DNA of 64,000 nucleotides from Diadophis punctatus similis (GCA_023053685.1 JALIGW010000002.1:42538720-42602719); one strand, 5' to 3'; positions 22,590 through 35,609 are shown, counted from the stretch's first letter. Numbers and translations: made by a program. Notes: generated by a model not told the origin, from the letters alone.

Positions 22590-25500
22590 TATGATACAGC
22601 AGTGTTAGAACAACATCAACTTGATCATATTTAAACTTTACTAACTATTTTTATGAATCTGATAAATTGCCTTTTAAGGCAACTAAGCTAATGGTATTAT
22701 CATTTCATGGGACAGCAAATCTACAGATTATTTTTTGAGTGTGTGCAATGTATTTCAGTTTCAAAATATTTCAGAATTTCCTTCTTTAAAAAGATAACTA
22801 TAGCCTACAGAATTTATAGGGATAATGTCTTGAAAGTGAATTGTTCAATAAATCCCATATTTCCATGTCAATTATTTTGTGTTTTTTTAATGTATACTTC
22901 TCCATCATTGAGAATTAAGTGACAACAGCATGAATCTGTTTTTAACCTGTACTTATATGAAGCTCTCACATTGTCTTTTAAATAAGTCTCTCTCCTTTTT
23001 TTCTTAACAAGTAAAATGAAAAGTAATTCTGAAGATGAACTGTTATGAAAAATATATAAAAGATTTTATTTAAAATTTGTTAAGAAAATGTGCTAAAATT
23101 GAGTGCCAGAAAAATGTATGTCTGAAGTGCCCCCTTCTCTTTGTATAAGTTAAATGATTATATTCTTTGATTTGGGGAAAGAAGGAAGGAAGAAAAGAAG
23201 AATGGAAGGAAGATTATTCCGAAGAAACTCCTGTAAGTCAGCTATTTTGTTATGAATATGGAACAGATGCTCCAGAACACATCTGCTCTGTGGGAACAAA
23301 AACACTTACAACCTAGCTCTCTCTATTAAAGACTTTGCTTTATACCTCTAGTTTTCTATGCACCGCTGTGAGGGGTTTTGACTTTATAGAAAAAGAGGCC
23401 TCATATAAGCAATACTCTATCTCTTAAATGAAAATGGTCTAAGAACAACAAATGACAAATACAGAGTTTAATTCACATAGGTCCTTGGAGATATGCAAAT
23501 ATTCAATTAGTTTTTTTAGCTGCAGGAAATTCTAAAGCAAAAAATATTTTTACAAATAGACTTTGTGCCAATAATAGCAAATCCTATGAATGATAATCTA
23601 TCATCAATATTAATTCAGGATCAAGAATAACTACCTAACCGAAAATTAGGAAACAAAGATTTCGGTCCCAGGATGAAATAAAATAATAATCCTTGAAACA
23701 AATCTTTACAAAATGCTTAAAGTATGTTTTTTATAGTAATGTAAAATTAGCAATTAAACTTTCATATCACACACACACACACAATTAACTAACCGTACTG
23801 GATTACTTCAGGATATGGTTTATTTCTTTAGCTTTAGAGTATGTATGTTAATTAATATCTGAATACAAACTCTCATTTATAAAATTCAATTGAAATTCAA
23901 TATAAGCCCATTTATATATCAATATGAAAGGTTTAAAAATATCACATGTTATTTCAAATATTGAAATACATTTAAATCAAGGGCTTGTGTGTGTGTCCAA
24001 AAGCAAAAACTGCTTTTTTGCTTTATTAACAACTATGCAAATCTTTGCAAAAAGTGCACACATTAAAGGAAACACTTGTTTTCCCTACTGATAACCTTTC
24101 CTGTATCAATACATTGCTGCCTGTCAGTCTTGAAAATAATTGAAAGTAAGATTCCAGAGGCAGGGTGCTTTGCTTCTGACTAGATCAAGACTTCAGGCAA
24201 ATTTTCCTTGCCAGTGAAGGCACAGCTTGCCTGAAGTCATAACCTTTGTTGGTGGAAGGGAAGTAGCCTTGAAACAGATCACGAAGCAGATGTTTAATGT
24301 CAAATCAGAGTCTAGGGATACATAGGCTACTGCAAATAAAACTCTTCGCCTGTCTGCCTAGTTTCCCAATTCCCTATCATGTGAAATATGAACTTGCCAA
24401 CAAATGGCCAGTGTGCTAGGCAGCACAGCAGGCAGAGCGACTGCCACAGCTGCGTCAAAGAAAGAAAATTTCATATATTTGTAACATTTTCATTATCTTC
24501 CTTTACAGCTCTAAATTAAGAATGAGACATTGTACTACTTCACTTCCTAAAAGGCGAGAAAGCTTAGTGTTGGTCTCTGATATGAGATGAATTTCAGGAA
24601 ATAGTTCTCTAAAACTGTGATCGTTATTAAGCCGATCCAAGTGCATCTACTGGCAGACACAAAGTCTCATACAAAACAAAATAATCAAGTGCAATTTCCC
24701 AGCTTCCTAATCTATCACACACAGAGTCATATATGGGAAAATATGATGCCAACAAATACAACAGAATTGCATTATTATTTATTTTCCAATTTGATATGTG
24801 CAATTGATTATGAAAGGTGCATTCTCCATTTTCAAAGTATATTTTTCAGATCCTAATGTGTAAAGAGCTTGGATGAAATTGGTTGCACAAGTGAAGAAAA
24901 AAAAGTTGGCATATGACATCGATATGACAGGATGCAAATAGTGGGGTCATAACATGAAGTTCTGCCCTTTTGTACTTCTGTTGCAACATCACATGCCCTT
25001 ATGGAAGTGGAGCTGGCATTGTCATGCACATTTTGTCACATGTCCCTTCTTCTATTTCCCCTCCCCAATTCTTTGCCTCCTGGCCATCTTCAAATGCATA
25101 CAGAACTTTATTTAGATTTCTATCTTTAAAGGGTAGAGACAAAAAACCTAACACCAAATTGCAATACTGTATACTATCTTTGCTTTTGGACGAATAATAT
25201 ATGTATCCTGTACTATATGTACAGTAAAATCAAGCAACTATGTGCATTTAATGAACAATAGTTCAAAATCACTGGCTTATGTTATGGAAAATAGACTGCC
25301 TGTAACAAATGATTCCTTCTTCAAACATCTGTTTCCACGATCTTGTCCCTTCCATAATATTAATAAACAATTATACTAAGACAGCACCACATTAAAAACC
25401 ACTGTCCATTTGCTAGAAATTATACTTTATAATAAGTACTTTGAACTCTCAGGACCACCATGATGCCATTTCCAACTGCACTGCCTTATACCAAACACAA

Positions 25501-27150
25501 GCATCCACAACAATTTTAGTTATAAAACATTATTAATCATTTACATGAATGCTAAGCAATTATTTGTTTGTAAAACTTATAGAATGCATATATATTTCTC
25601 CAGATATTAATTATAAATCAAATCAATCATGACATGTACATAATGTACATCATAAAAGTTTCAATAACATATAGATCTGACAATAAATATTTATAGTACA
25701 GCTTGTGATTAGTTTAAACAAAGGCATACTGCAATTGCTAAGTACTTTTTTTTTTAACAATTTGGATTTTTTTTTACAGGAACTGAAATAATATTACTAA
25801 AATGCCCATCCAAGCACTAATACTAAATGTATATGGTAATAGGGCCCATTTTACAAAGGGACAGATAAGCACGATTACTCCATTTATGTGCATGATTTAT
25901 TTTATAAGTATGGTTTACATTGCATGCTAAGCCACAACAAAGAAAACCTGATTATGGCTTGGTGCAAAGTATAAATTTAGAAGAGACTGTCCATATGCCC
26001 TTGTGTTTTTATTATGAGTGATTCACATATCGTATTAATTCAAAACCAAACAAGCCATATTGTATAGTAATGCAATGTATGAATTTGCCACATTTCTGCT
26101 GGAGAGTAGGCAGCTCTGTGGCCTTCTTGTTTATTTTAGGTTTGCACATGGAGGGTGCTGTTTGGTTACCTTGAAGATGATGCTGTTAAGCCTAAACAGT
26201 CACACATAATCATTTCTTACTTCTAACACTCAGAAAGAGGAGCCAGAAGACCCAAGAAGACATGGCTGATGAGTGATCCTTAGAGTTTATGATACTGTCC
26301 AGAGTCAAAGAAAATATAATCGGTCAGGGATGGGTGAGAGCAGTAAAAACAGCAGGCCAGCTTGCTGCTGTCCAACATTTTCCAAGCAAGCACTACATGC
26401 TTCAATTTCAAAAGCTATGCACTTTGCACAACCTTAACAACAATAACTACCATCACTACCACATTATTTTCCTTGACAGTGAGAAAAAACATTAGCAAGG
26501 GCACTGAACCCTGGAGCAGTCCTGCAATATATTACTTCAATATTCTTTCTGCAACATGCTAAGTAGTTGCATCAATCGGTCAGGCTAGACCGGCTATATT
26601 GGTCAGGCAAAAACATTCAATCGTTCCAGTTTCTACCTGTCTTCACTCTGGAGAATTCTGTATATGGCAAACACGGATCAACTTCTGCAGGTTATCTTGT
26701 CAACAATTCAGCATCTCGATAAATTTTGGAATAATTAATGAAGCTCTGAGAGAAATATAACTGTACACTTTGGAGAAGCCTCACCTCCAAATATATTTAC
26801 TGAATCTAGTTGTCATTAATTAGAACCAAATGCAAACCTAATGCTTAAGCTTAAATTATGACATGATGAAATCTAAGTTTCAAGAATGGCTTGCAGCAAT
26901 TTGTCCTTTTAATACTGAACCATAATACACATGTCAGCCAGTATGTGGAGCAGGATCAATTTACTCACACAAGGTATTTAATTTCTCTCTACTAGAGAAT
27001 GTGTCATCTTTTCCTGCATTCAGGAAAAAATGAGGCAATTTGAGGAATATTATTTGGTGGTAGATAAAACTTCTCTCAATCTACTGCCTCAATACCTAGG
27101 ATAAACTGATTCTTCTCAACTGTGTTCCTTTTCATTATATTGCTTTTTAA
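22590..27150. other. Intronic sequence, little recognised
   Basis: AT-rich with a short purine run at about 23170-23215 and a CA run at 23768-23783. No supported gene or transposon ends. Confidence 0.55.
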
Positions 27151-27159
27151 ACATACTAC

Positions 27160-27245
27160 TATATTATACTTGTGATTGTTGTAAGCTAGCCAGAGTCACG
27201 TTTTGTGAGATGGGCAGACATGCAAATTGGATTAATAAAATAAAT
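27160..27245 (+). mobile_element. CR1/L2-like LINE tail
   Basis: GTAAGCTAGCCAGAGTCACG ... GAGATGGGCAGACATGCAAA ... TTAATAAAATAAAT is the familiar non-LTR 3' terminal pattern ending in an (AAAT)-type tail. Confidence 0.6.
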
Positions 27246-27778
27246 ACAACTTTTAATCATATTAGAATGTAACACAAATTTTATATTATGTATAAAAATG
27301 ATATTTGAGAAATAGCCAGATATAGAATTAAGGAAGTTCAGATCATTTGTTTTTATTTTTGCTTTTTATAAGAAAAATGTACCAATAATCCAAATTTCCC
27401 CTTTTTTTCCCTACCATACCACCAGAAATTGCAGTCTATACATAAATAGCTAAAATTATGATAATTGCTGGAAAAAAATTTATTTATTTTATAATTGCTG
27501 GAAAACAATTGGGCAGACATGCAAATTGGATTAATAAAATAAATACAACTTTTAATCATATTAGAATGTAACACAAATTTTATATTATGTATAAAAATGA
27601 TATTTGAGAAATAGCCAGATATAGAATTAAGGAAGTTCAGATCATTTGTTTTTATTTTTGCTTTTTATAAGAAAAATGTACCAATAATCCAAATTTCCCC
27701 TTTTTTCCCCTACCATACCACCAGAAATTGCAGTCTATACATAAATAGCTAAAATTATGATAATTGCTGGAAAACAAT
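27212..27778 (+). repeat. 299-bp tandem duplication
   Basis: 27212-27510 and 27511-27778 are nearly identical direct copies (period 299), starting GGGCAGACATGCAAATTGGA and running through to AATTGCTGGAAAACAATT. The first copy has a short extra AT-rich insert at about 27474-27498. Near identity points to a recent duplication. Confidence 0.95.
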
Positions 27779-27891
27779 TTAAATTGAGATATCGTCATAG
27801 ATTTTCCAGGCTGATATTTTGTTAATGAATGTCTGCTACAATAAACAAAAGATCCACAAGTTATTTAAAAGAGTCTGAAAAGTTTTAGATA

Positions 27892-28157
27892 TACCGTATT
27901 TTTCGGACCTATAAGACGCACCGGTGTATAAGAGGCACCAAGATTTCGAAGAGGTAAGTAAGAAAAAAAAAGTTTTTGCCCTCCCCCAGCCCCCAGGAGT
28001 ACACTGCAGACCTCCCAAACCCTCTGAGCAGCAGTTTTCATGTGGAGTGGGGCTTCAGGAGGCCAAAAATGGCTGTATTCGGTGTATAAGACACACCAAC
28101 ATTTCCATCCTATTTTAGGGGGGGAAAAGTGCATCTTATACTCCACAAAATACGGTA
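27892..28157. mobile_element. MITE, TACCGTATTTTTCGGA family
   Basis: Starts TACCGTATTTTTCGGACCTA and ends ACTCCACAAAATACGGTA. The subterminal TATAAGACGCACC appears in both orientations. Ends abut TA, suggesting a Tc1/mariner-type target. A larger copy lies at 38164-39225. Confidence 0.85.
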
Positions 28158-28691
28158 GTTCCTTGTATTTATTTGCATTTATAGTTCCTTAAAAGAACAT
28201 TGTTGCTTTTAAACCTCATCAGAAATCTTCATTTCAATATTTTCAGCTGGAAGAATGTTTAAAATAAGAACAGAATAGAGATTTCATTTCTATCTACAAA
28301 GGAGAGACTTTACTTTTACTATCACTGAATTCATCCACTACCTGATAGTAATCAAGAAGTTAAAACCTGTCACCAGGGGTGAAATCCTCCCGGTTCGGCC
28401 GAGTAGGCAGGGGTTGCAACGGCTGGTTCAGAGAACCGGGATGGCAGCGCAAGGCTCCGCCCACCCGCCCCAACATCCTCACTTCCTGGTTTTTTAAAAA
28501 AAACTTTTAAAAACCTTTTTTCCCTGCCGGTTCCCCTGAAAGAAAGAAAGAGAGAGGGGGGAAGGAGGGAGGGGGAAGGGAAGGTAAGTGAGAAAGAAAG
28601 AGAGAGGTATTAGAAGGAAAAAATCAGGACTCACTTCCCAGCCGGGAGATCGCTTAGCAAAGAAGAAGAAAAAAATGCTGTCGCTTTAAAC

Positions 28692-28777
28692 CAGGAGTCT
28701 CCAACTTAGCCACATTACTGGCTGAGGAATTCTGGGAGTTGAACAAATCTTAATGTTGCAAACTTTGGAGACTCCTG
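28692..28777. mobile_element. Palindromic hAT MITE nested in another element
   Basis: The 86-bp copy begins CAGGAGTCTCCAAC and ends TTTGGAGACTCCTG, flanked by CTTTAAAC and CTTTAAAT (7/8 TSD match). Same family as 5874-5970. Confidence 0.85.
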
Positions 28778-28971
28778 CTTTAAATTGAAAAGCCTTCAGA
28801 AGCTGCTCAGAAGGAGGTTTTTAATTGCAGAAGCGAAGTGACATTCAGCAGTGGATAAAAGGAAGGATTCTTGTACGGTTCTATGTTTTTGAAGTTTTGG
28901 GGTTTGTGCAATATGGGCTTTGTGTTTCTAAAAGGGGTTGAGTGATTCCCATTGTGGCTAAATGACTTTCG

Positions 28972-29151
28972 TCCTGTGTCGGGTCTTGAGTGTGGGGCTG
29001 CTTATTCTGATTCTACCTACTTCCCCTCCCTCTCTCCTTCCTGTGTCGGGTCTTGAGTGTGGGGCTGCTTATTCTGATTCTACCTACTTCCCCTCCCTCT
29101 CTCCTTCCTGTGTCGGGTCTTGAGTGTGGGGCTGCTTATTCTGATTCTACT
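28972..29151 (+). repeat. 67-bp minisatellite, about 2.7 copies
   Basis: The anchor GGGTCTTGAGTGTGGGGCTG starts at 28981, 29048 and 29115. The units are essentially identical, and the last ends after CTGATTCTAC. Confidence 0.95.
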
Positions 29152-29424
29152 ACTGTGTTTTGTTAGCTGCCAAATCTTGCCATGGGGAAATTTCAAAATA
29201 TCCCATCTTGAATGGGTTTTCTAGGGATCTGTTTGCCTGCTTGTGTGAATGGAGCCAAACGTCAGGCTTCCACTTTCTATACGGTCATTATCTCATCATC
29301 TCTATCGGGCAGGAATGTGGAATGATCTTCAGGCAGGTTCTTTGTTAGCAGCTTGATTTTCCTTGTTTTTCTGTGAGCCTTTTATTATGAGTAATATTTT
29401 ATTTTGGAGGGGGTTGCTTCTCAC

Positions 29425-29427
<3 letters not shown>

Positions 29428-29494
<67 letters not shown>

Positions 29495-29510
29495 AGGAGA
29501 GGGAGGAAGG
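29428..29510 (+). repeat. (GAAA)n/(GA)n microsatellite
   Basis: GAAA repeats pass into a GA array and then a purine-only GGGAGGAAGGG tail. Confidence 0.95.
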
Positions 29511-30862
29511 GAGGGAGGACCATGAACCTGGCTGGCACTAGACGCAGCTTCAGAGGATGCTTTGAAACAACACAGCAAAGGCTGGAAGGGACCTCAGAGG
29601 TCATCTAGTCCAACCCCCTGCTCCCTGGCAAAATGGACTGCTAAATTGGCCGCACCCACCCAGTCACATGACAACCTGGCCATGCCCACCCAGTCACATG
29701 ACCACATGATCATGCCACCTCAAGCCAAACCCACCTGACCTCTAACCCACACCCACAAAATAAGCCACGCCCACAGAACCGGTAGGGAAAAATTTCACAT
29801 TTCACCCCTGCCAGGCTGTCACTGTGTTCTGAAGTGCACCTTCTCAAGGCTTCTACATTTTATGCTGCATAGGAATCTTTTATTGTAAAATCCCAATAAC
29901 GGGTTTAGTAGGTTTCCCTAGGGAATTATACCGTCATGACAGATTTTTATCATGCCCTTTTCCTGTGAAATATTTCACTGAAAATAATTGGAACTTAATG
30001 ATCCTTCAGAGAAGTCACTAGTCAAGGAAAAAAAATGAAATAATCCAGAAGAATGTCATGTTTAAGACTGTAATTTCATTTCTTGCAGAATCCTCAGATG
30101 TCCAGTGGGAACTGTCAAAGCCATGGATCAATTAATTTTCTAATCTCTTCATAATGAGCTTCTCCCTACCTCCCACTTCTTGTTTGTATCTTCTGTAGCG
30201 AGCAGTTTGAACTTTATGGGTTTGTTTTGATCATCCACTTTTCTCCTTTCTAAAGTTTCCAATGTCTTAAAAAAGGAAAATCAATTCTTTTCAAGGAGGA
30301 AAGAAATGTCAAATTAAATTAATAAATTACGAATTTTAGTAATGCCTACATTTAAAGCAATGAAACAAACATTTCCAAATCTGGTATATGGCAAAATGTA
30401 TTTTGCCGACAGATCTAGAAAGTGTGATGGCCATATTGTTAGTTTTCCTATATTGCTGTTAAGAGTTTTATATTAATTCTAATTTCTTTCTTTTTATTCC
30501 CATTGGCTCTCTATCTTCTGTCAAAAAATACAATGTTCCACAAGATTTACCTGTAGATTTACAAAATATTAAATGATTATTCATTACTGTTTCAAAGCCT
30601 GTATAACTTGTGTCTAAAAATGTAAGAATTAAAGCTTGACCAAATTGAATCAAGAATGGCTGCCCTAGGTATCATATTTCACACAAGTTATATTATATTA
30701 AGAGTGTGCTTTTTAAGGGGAAAACAATTAATGTAATAACTGAAACAAAAAATAATTCCAACATTTAAAACATATTAATGTAGATATTAATGTAAATATT
30801 AATTGGGATATAATGGAGAGAATTTAAAACTAAGTAGTAGTTTTGTTATCCTGTTTTCATTT

Positions 30863-31332
30863 GCAGGTAATCCTTGGTTAGTGACCATTCATTCAGCAAC
30901 CATTTCAAGTTACAAGGGTGGTGAATGAGAAAATTTACAGCCAGTCCTTGAAATTTTCCTCATAGCCCCTCTATGATCATGTGATTGCAAAGGCATTTGG
31001 CAAATGGCTGGCAATTATGACAGCTGCAGTGCAGTTTCCTGCAATCACATGATTGCCAATTGCGATCTACAGTGCCAGCTTCTAACAAGCAAAGTCAATG
31101 GGGAAGCTTGCAGGTGGTCACAAATGGCAATCATGTGACATCACATCTAACAATTATGCAGGATTCACCTGAAACTGGAACCTCCATCATAAGTCAGCAT
31201 GGTCATGTGATCACCATTTGTAACCTTCTGCCAGCTTCCCCATTTGACTTTGCTTGTTACGTTATATAACCGCTTTGCTTAACAATGGAGTTCCTGGTTC
31301 CAATTACTGTAGTTAACTGAGAGCTATCTGTA
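30863..31332. mobile_element. Mariner-like MITE with internal inverted halves
   Basis: Begins GCAGGTAATCCTTGGTTAGTGACC and ends GAGCTATCTGTA. Two internal segments (31084-31140 and 31201-31259), each with the CAAAGTCAATGGGGAAGCT-type core, lie in opposite orientation, unlike the other copies. Confidence 0.65.
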
Positions 31333-31493
31333 TTCTTGTTCTTTTTTTCTTTGTAATTATGCACATTTATTCCTGAACTAAGGCTAAATGGTGGTAATAC
31401 TAATATGTTCAAAGTTTTACAGTCTACTATAAAGACCACAGTGTGCCTCAAAGTTTCATTCCTGACATCCATGCATTCATACATGTATGTAGA

Positions 31494-31812
31494 CCCGTGA
31501 TGGTGCAGTGGTTAAAAGCTCAAGGTTGACTTAGCCTTCCATCTTCCACAGTCAGTAAAATGAGGATCCAGATTGTTGGGGGCAATATACTGACTCTGTA
31601 AACCGCTTAGAGCAGGATGTCAAATTCCTGGCCTGGGGGCTGGCTGTGTCACACACTGGCCACGCCCACGCTCGGTTTAACGAAATGGAAAAAAGTCCCG
31701 ATACGTCACGTGATGCTATCGTGACGACGTAAGTTTGACACACCTGGCTTAGAGAGTGCTGTAAAGCACTATAAAGCAGTATATAAGTCTAAGTGCTATT
31801 GCTATTGCTAAG
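31494..31812 (+). mobile_element. tRNA-derived squamate SINE split by a hAT MITE
   Basis: Same family as 22343-22580, with A box TGGTGCAGTGG near 31502 and a body containing GATTGTTGGGGGCAATATAC. Its B-box region is deleted (GGTTAAAAGCTC joins straight to the body). The tail is interrupted at GCTTAGAG by the element at 31613-31746 and resumes to GCTATTGCTATTGCT. Confidence 0.85.
31613..31746. mobile_element. hAT-type MITE inserted into a SINE
   Basis: The 134-bp element has ends CAGGATGTCAAATTC and AAGTTTGACACACCTG. A perfect 8-bp duplication GCTTAGAG (31605-31612, 31747-31754) matches the uninterrupted SINE consensus seen at 22343-22580, so the pre-insertion state is known. A fragment of similar body sequence occurs at about 34365-34460. 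Confidence 0.93.
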
Positions 31813-31856
31813 AATGGATGTGTAATCACATGTGAACATATTCATATAAACTAACA

Positions 31857-31985
31857 TTTTTCAAACTTGGCAACTTTTAAGTTGTGTGAACTTCAACTCC
31901 CAGAATTCTCAGCCATCCTGCTCACTAGAAAATTCCAGGAATTAAAGTCCATACATCTTAAGGTTGCAAAGTTTGAGAGATACCG
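31857..31985. mobile_element. Degenerate palindromic hAT MITE
   Basis: TTCAAACTTGGCAACTTTTAAG ... CTTCAACTCCCAGAATTCTC ... ATCTTAAGGTTGCAAAGTTTGA is a diverged copy of the CAGGGGTCTCC palindrome family. The terminal bases are eroded. Confidence 0.6.
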
Positions 31986-32555
31986 ATATAAACAGTGCCA
32001 ACAAATCCACAAAGAGATATATATGCATTATGTAACAATCTTCTGGTAGAAAAATGAAACACAAATATAATCTCTCATTTTTTCAATATAAGTGCTGGAT
32101 ACACAAACATACACAGAAACCTATCACAAACACTTATGGCACATAAAGATAGAAATGATTTTTATTTCCTCAAATACAAGCTAAACTGGGACAGCAAACA
32201 TACATATACAGGAACAATTGACTGCTTGAGGTCTATTAGAAAATGTCCTCCATAATTCTTTATTGGAAGGCCTTGGGCAAGTTGCTATATAATATTCTAA
32301 CACTGCTATTGTAAAGATAGCTTTAATATAAATGCCATTAAGACAAGATTTGAAAATAGTTTTAGATGCCCCACTAGCAGACCAGACCAGGAAATCAACT
32401 CCACATGAATTCTACTTTTAATGGCATTAGGTGTAACAGTGGTACTTAAACTGGGGAATAAAGCATTTCACATGGATAATGGAGCCTCTAAATGCCTGTG
32501 AGTTAAGGAAGCAGTTTGTGACTGCCACTTGCAAGATATTTGTGTAAAACAACTG

Positions 32556-32662
<107 letters not shown>

Positions 32663-32934
32663 TAATAGCATTATTCAAGACTGGAAAACGGGGTAATTGA
32701 GTCAAAGATTTTAAGAATCACTAAAGCTTGCAAGTCTGGTTTTGGTATCCTTCCCCTCCTTCTTATATCCCATTAAATTAGGGAAGCATATACCTCTCTG
32801 AGCAACTTCCAAAATTATGGAGGGTTTTTTGGACTCAAAAGATGTTTCAGAACCTAAGCATATCTCCATCAAAATAGTCTTTCTCATTCTCTATACCATC
32901 TTACTAACAGTTCAATCTAATCTACCCGGGAGGT

Positions 32935-34215
32935 TACACGAGGCTGGCTCCAGGGAATTATTAACGCTTCTTTGGGGGAGGGTTATTTCCCCACGGCTTT
33001 GAAAGAAGCGGTGGTGAGGCCTCTCCTCAAGAAGCCCTCCCTGGACCCAGCAATTTTAGCTAACTATCGCCCTGTCTCCAACCTTCGCTTCGTGGCGAAG
33101 GTTGTTGAGAGTGTGGTCGCACGACAGTTTCCCCAGTACTTGGAGGAATCATCATACCTAGATCTGTTCCAGTCGGGTTTCAGGGCCGGGCACAGCCAAT
33201 GATGCCCTTGAAGTGATGTCCCGGTGCCTGGAAGCTGTGCGGATCTGGATGGGGAGAAACCGACTCAGGCTCAACCCTTCCAAGACGGAGTGGCTGTGGT
33301 TCCCAGCGTCTCGATATAGTCAGATGATTCCATCTCTGACTATCGGGGGCGAGTCTCTAGCCCCTGCCGAAAGGGCTCGCAATCTGGGTGTCCTCCTGGA
33401 TCCACAGCTGTCCTTAGAGGACCATCTGACAGCTGTGACCAGGGCGGCCTTTTATCAGGGCCGCCTGATACGCCAGTTGCGTCCCTTTCTGGATTGGGAT
33501 TCCCTGTGCACAGTCACCCATGCCCTGGTCACGTCGCGTCTGGACTACTGTAATGCTCTCTACATGGGGCTCCCCATGAAGAGCACCCGGAGGCTCCAAC
33601 TGATCCAGAATGCAGCCGCGTGGGTGGTTTCGGGGGCTAATTGGCGCTCCCATATAACACCCCTCCTGCGCGAGCTGCACTGGCTTCCGGTGGTCTACTG
33701 GGTGCGCTTCAAGGTGCTTGTTACTACCTTTAAAGCGCTCCATGGCATTTGACCTAGGTATCTCCGAGACCGCCTGCTGCCACAAACTGCCTCCCATCGA
33801 CCAGTGCGCTCCCACAGAGAGGGCCTCCTCGGGGTGCCATCAGCCAAGCAGTGTAGGCTGGTGACGCCCAGGGGGAGGGCCTTCCCTGTGGGAGCACCCA
33901 CCCTCTGGAATCAGCTCCCTCCAGACTTAAGAACCATCCACGACCTGTCCACCTTCCGCCGTGTCCTCAAGACATATTATTTTTATCAAGCCGGGCTGGC
34001 GTGAAAAAGTTTTTGGGGTTTTTAAAATTTTAAGATTTTACTAAATTTTAATTGTATTAAATTAGGGCCACATTGAATATTTTATTTTAATATGTATTTT
34101 AATGTTTTTTACTTGGCTTAGATGTATTTTGGTGTTTTTTACTTGGCTGTTCACCGCCCTGGGTCCCCTGGAGAGGGGCGGTATATAAATTTGATTAAAC
34201 TTAAACTTAAACTAA
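32935..34215 (+). mobile_element. CR1 LINE, 5'-truncated, internally deleted
   Basis: This is the reverse transcriptase region of a CR1 retrotransposon. The first part (to about 33200) encodes [17 protein letters not shown] and NYRPVSNL, then GFRAGH. From 33213 the frame changes and gives MSRCLEAVRIWMG, LNPSKTEWLWFP, LGVLLDPQLSLEDHL, SRLDYCNALYMGLP, LHWLPV and, after an in-frame stop at 33750, LWNQLPPDLR. The central palm segment carrying the catalytic YADD/FADD motif is missing, so the element is dead. The 3' end has CACCGCCCTGGGTCCCCTGG and GGGGCGGTATATAAATTTGA, then an imperfect AAACTT repeat tail. A related copy lies inverted at 36645-37605. Confidence 0.95.
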
Positions 34216-34309
34216 GTTTAAAACATGATAAACATTCGTAGGAGAAAAATGGCTTTTCTCCTAATAGATTACCTTTCTCTATAGAAATGTCATTCATAAA
34301 AAATATTTA

Positions 34310-34810
<501 letters not shown>

Positions 34811-35414
34811 CTATCTGTAACATTTTTTTACAGGGGCATTTTACAGGGCAGGCGGTGCCTGGGATTTCATATGCCCCACCACATACATTGAACAAACCAA
34901 CAGAAGAATAAGTGCATGCATTGAAGAACACAAGAACTCAGTCAAAAAAGAGGAACCAACTTCTTCCCTGGTCCAACATCTTAAAGCCACAGGACATGAA
35001 GTCGACTTTAAAAAGACCAGAACTATCGCCAAAACTGAACACTTTAACAACAGAATAATCAGAGAAGCCATCGAGATAGAAAAACGCCCACACAGCATGA
35101 ATAAACGAGATGACACCTCCTGCCTACCAGCCATTTGGAAACCCGCCCTTATTGACAAACGAGTCCCTAACACAAAGAATGACACCAGACCCACACTCAC
35201 GAAAACCACACAGGATGTCACCACCACACATCCACGCAATAAGCAAACCCAAACCCACACCAATGAGGCACGACCACTGTAAACCCCTCCAATCCATACA
35301 TGAAGCAAACTGACAACCTCCATGAAGATGTGGCATGACCACGAACTCGAAGCCAAACAGCAATGCAGCTCACCAGCTCAAATCCCCCTGCAAGTCAGAC
35401 TAACCTGAGCACAC

Positions 35415-35530
35415 CCCCAGCCAATCAGAGCACAGCCAACCCCCAGCCAATCAGAGCACAGCCAAGCCCCCAACCAATCAGAACACACCTCCAACCAATC
35501 AGAACACAGCCAAGCTCCCACCCTATCAGT
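35415..35530 (+). repeat. CCAATCAG minisatellite in the Penelope-like element
   Basis: CCAATCAGA recurs at 35421, 35447, 35474 and 35495, with a decayed fifth unit near 35521. Periods are 21-27 bases and the interval includes ACAGCCAA. Each unit contains a CCAAT box. Confidence 0.85.
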
Positions 35531-35609
35531 TCAAATCCCCACTGGCAGTTAAAAGGAAGAAACAGCAGCAATCTCACATTGCTCCTAGAAGCAGGAAGAA
35601 GACACCAGC

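Larger units (their letters stand above)
28374..29810. mobile_element. hAT-type composite, CAGGGGTGAAAT family
   Basis: Left end CAGGGGTGAAATCCTCCCGG and right end AATTTCACATTTCACCCCTG enclose 1.4 kb of non-coding DNA. Inside are a nested palindromic MITE, a 67-bp tandem repeat and GA-rich microsatellites. The GGAAGGGACCTCAGAGGTCA string at 29584-29603 resembles a repeat I recall from other amniotes. Flanks CCTGTCAC and CCAGGCTG do not form a clean TSD. Near-terminal ACCGGTAGGGAAAAA is shared with the element at 48068-48423. Confidence 0.7.

Noticed and set aside
34841..35356. 171-codon minus-strand ORF
   Set aside because: It is the antisense of the Penelope-like GIY-YIG domain, which is the recognisable reading.
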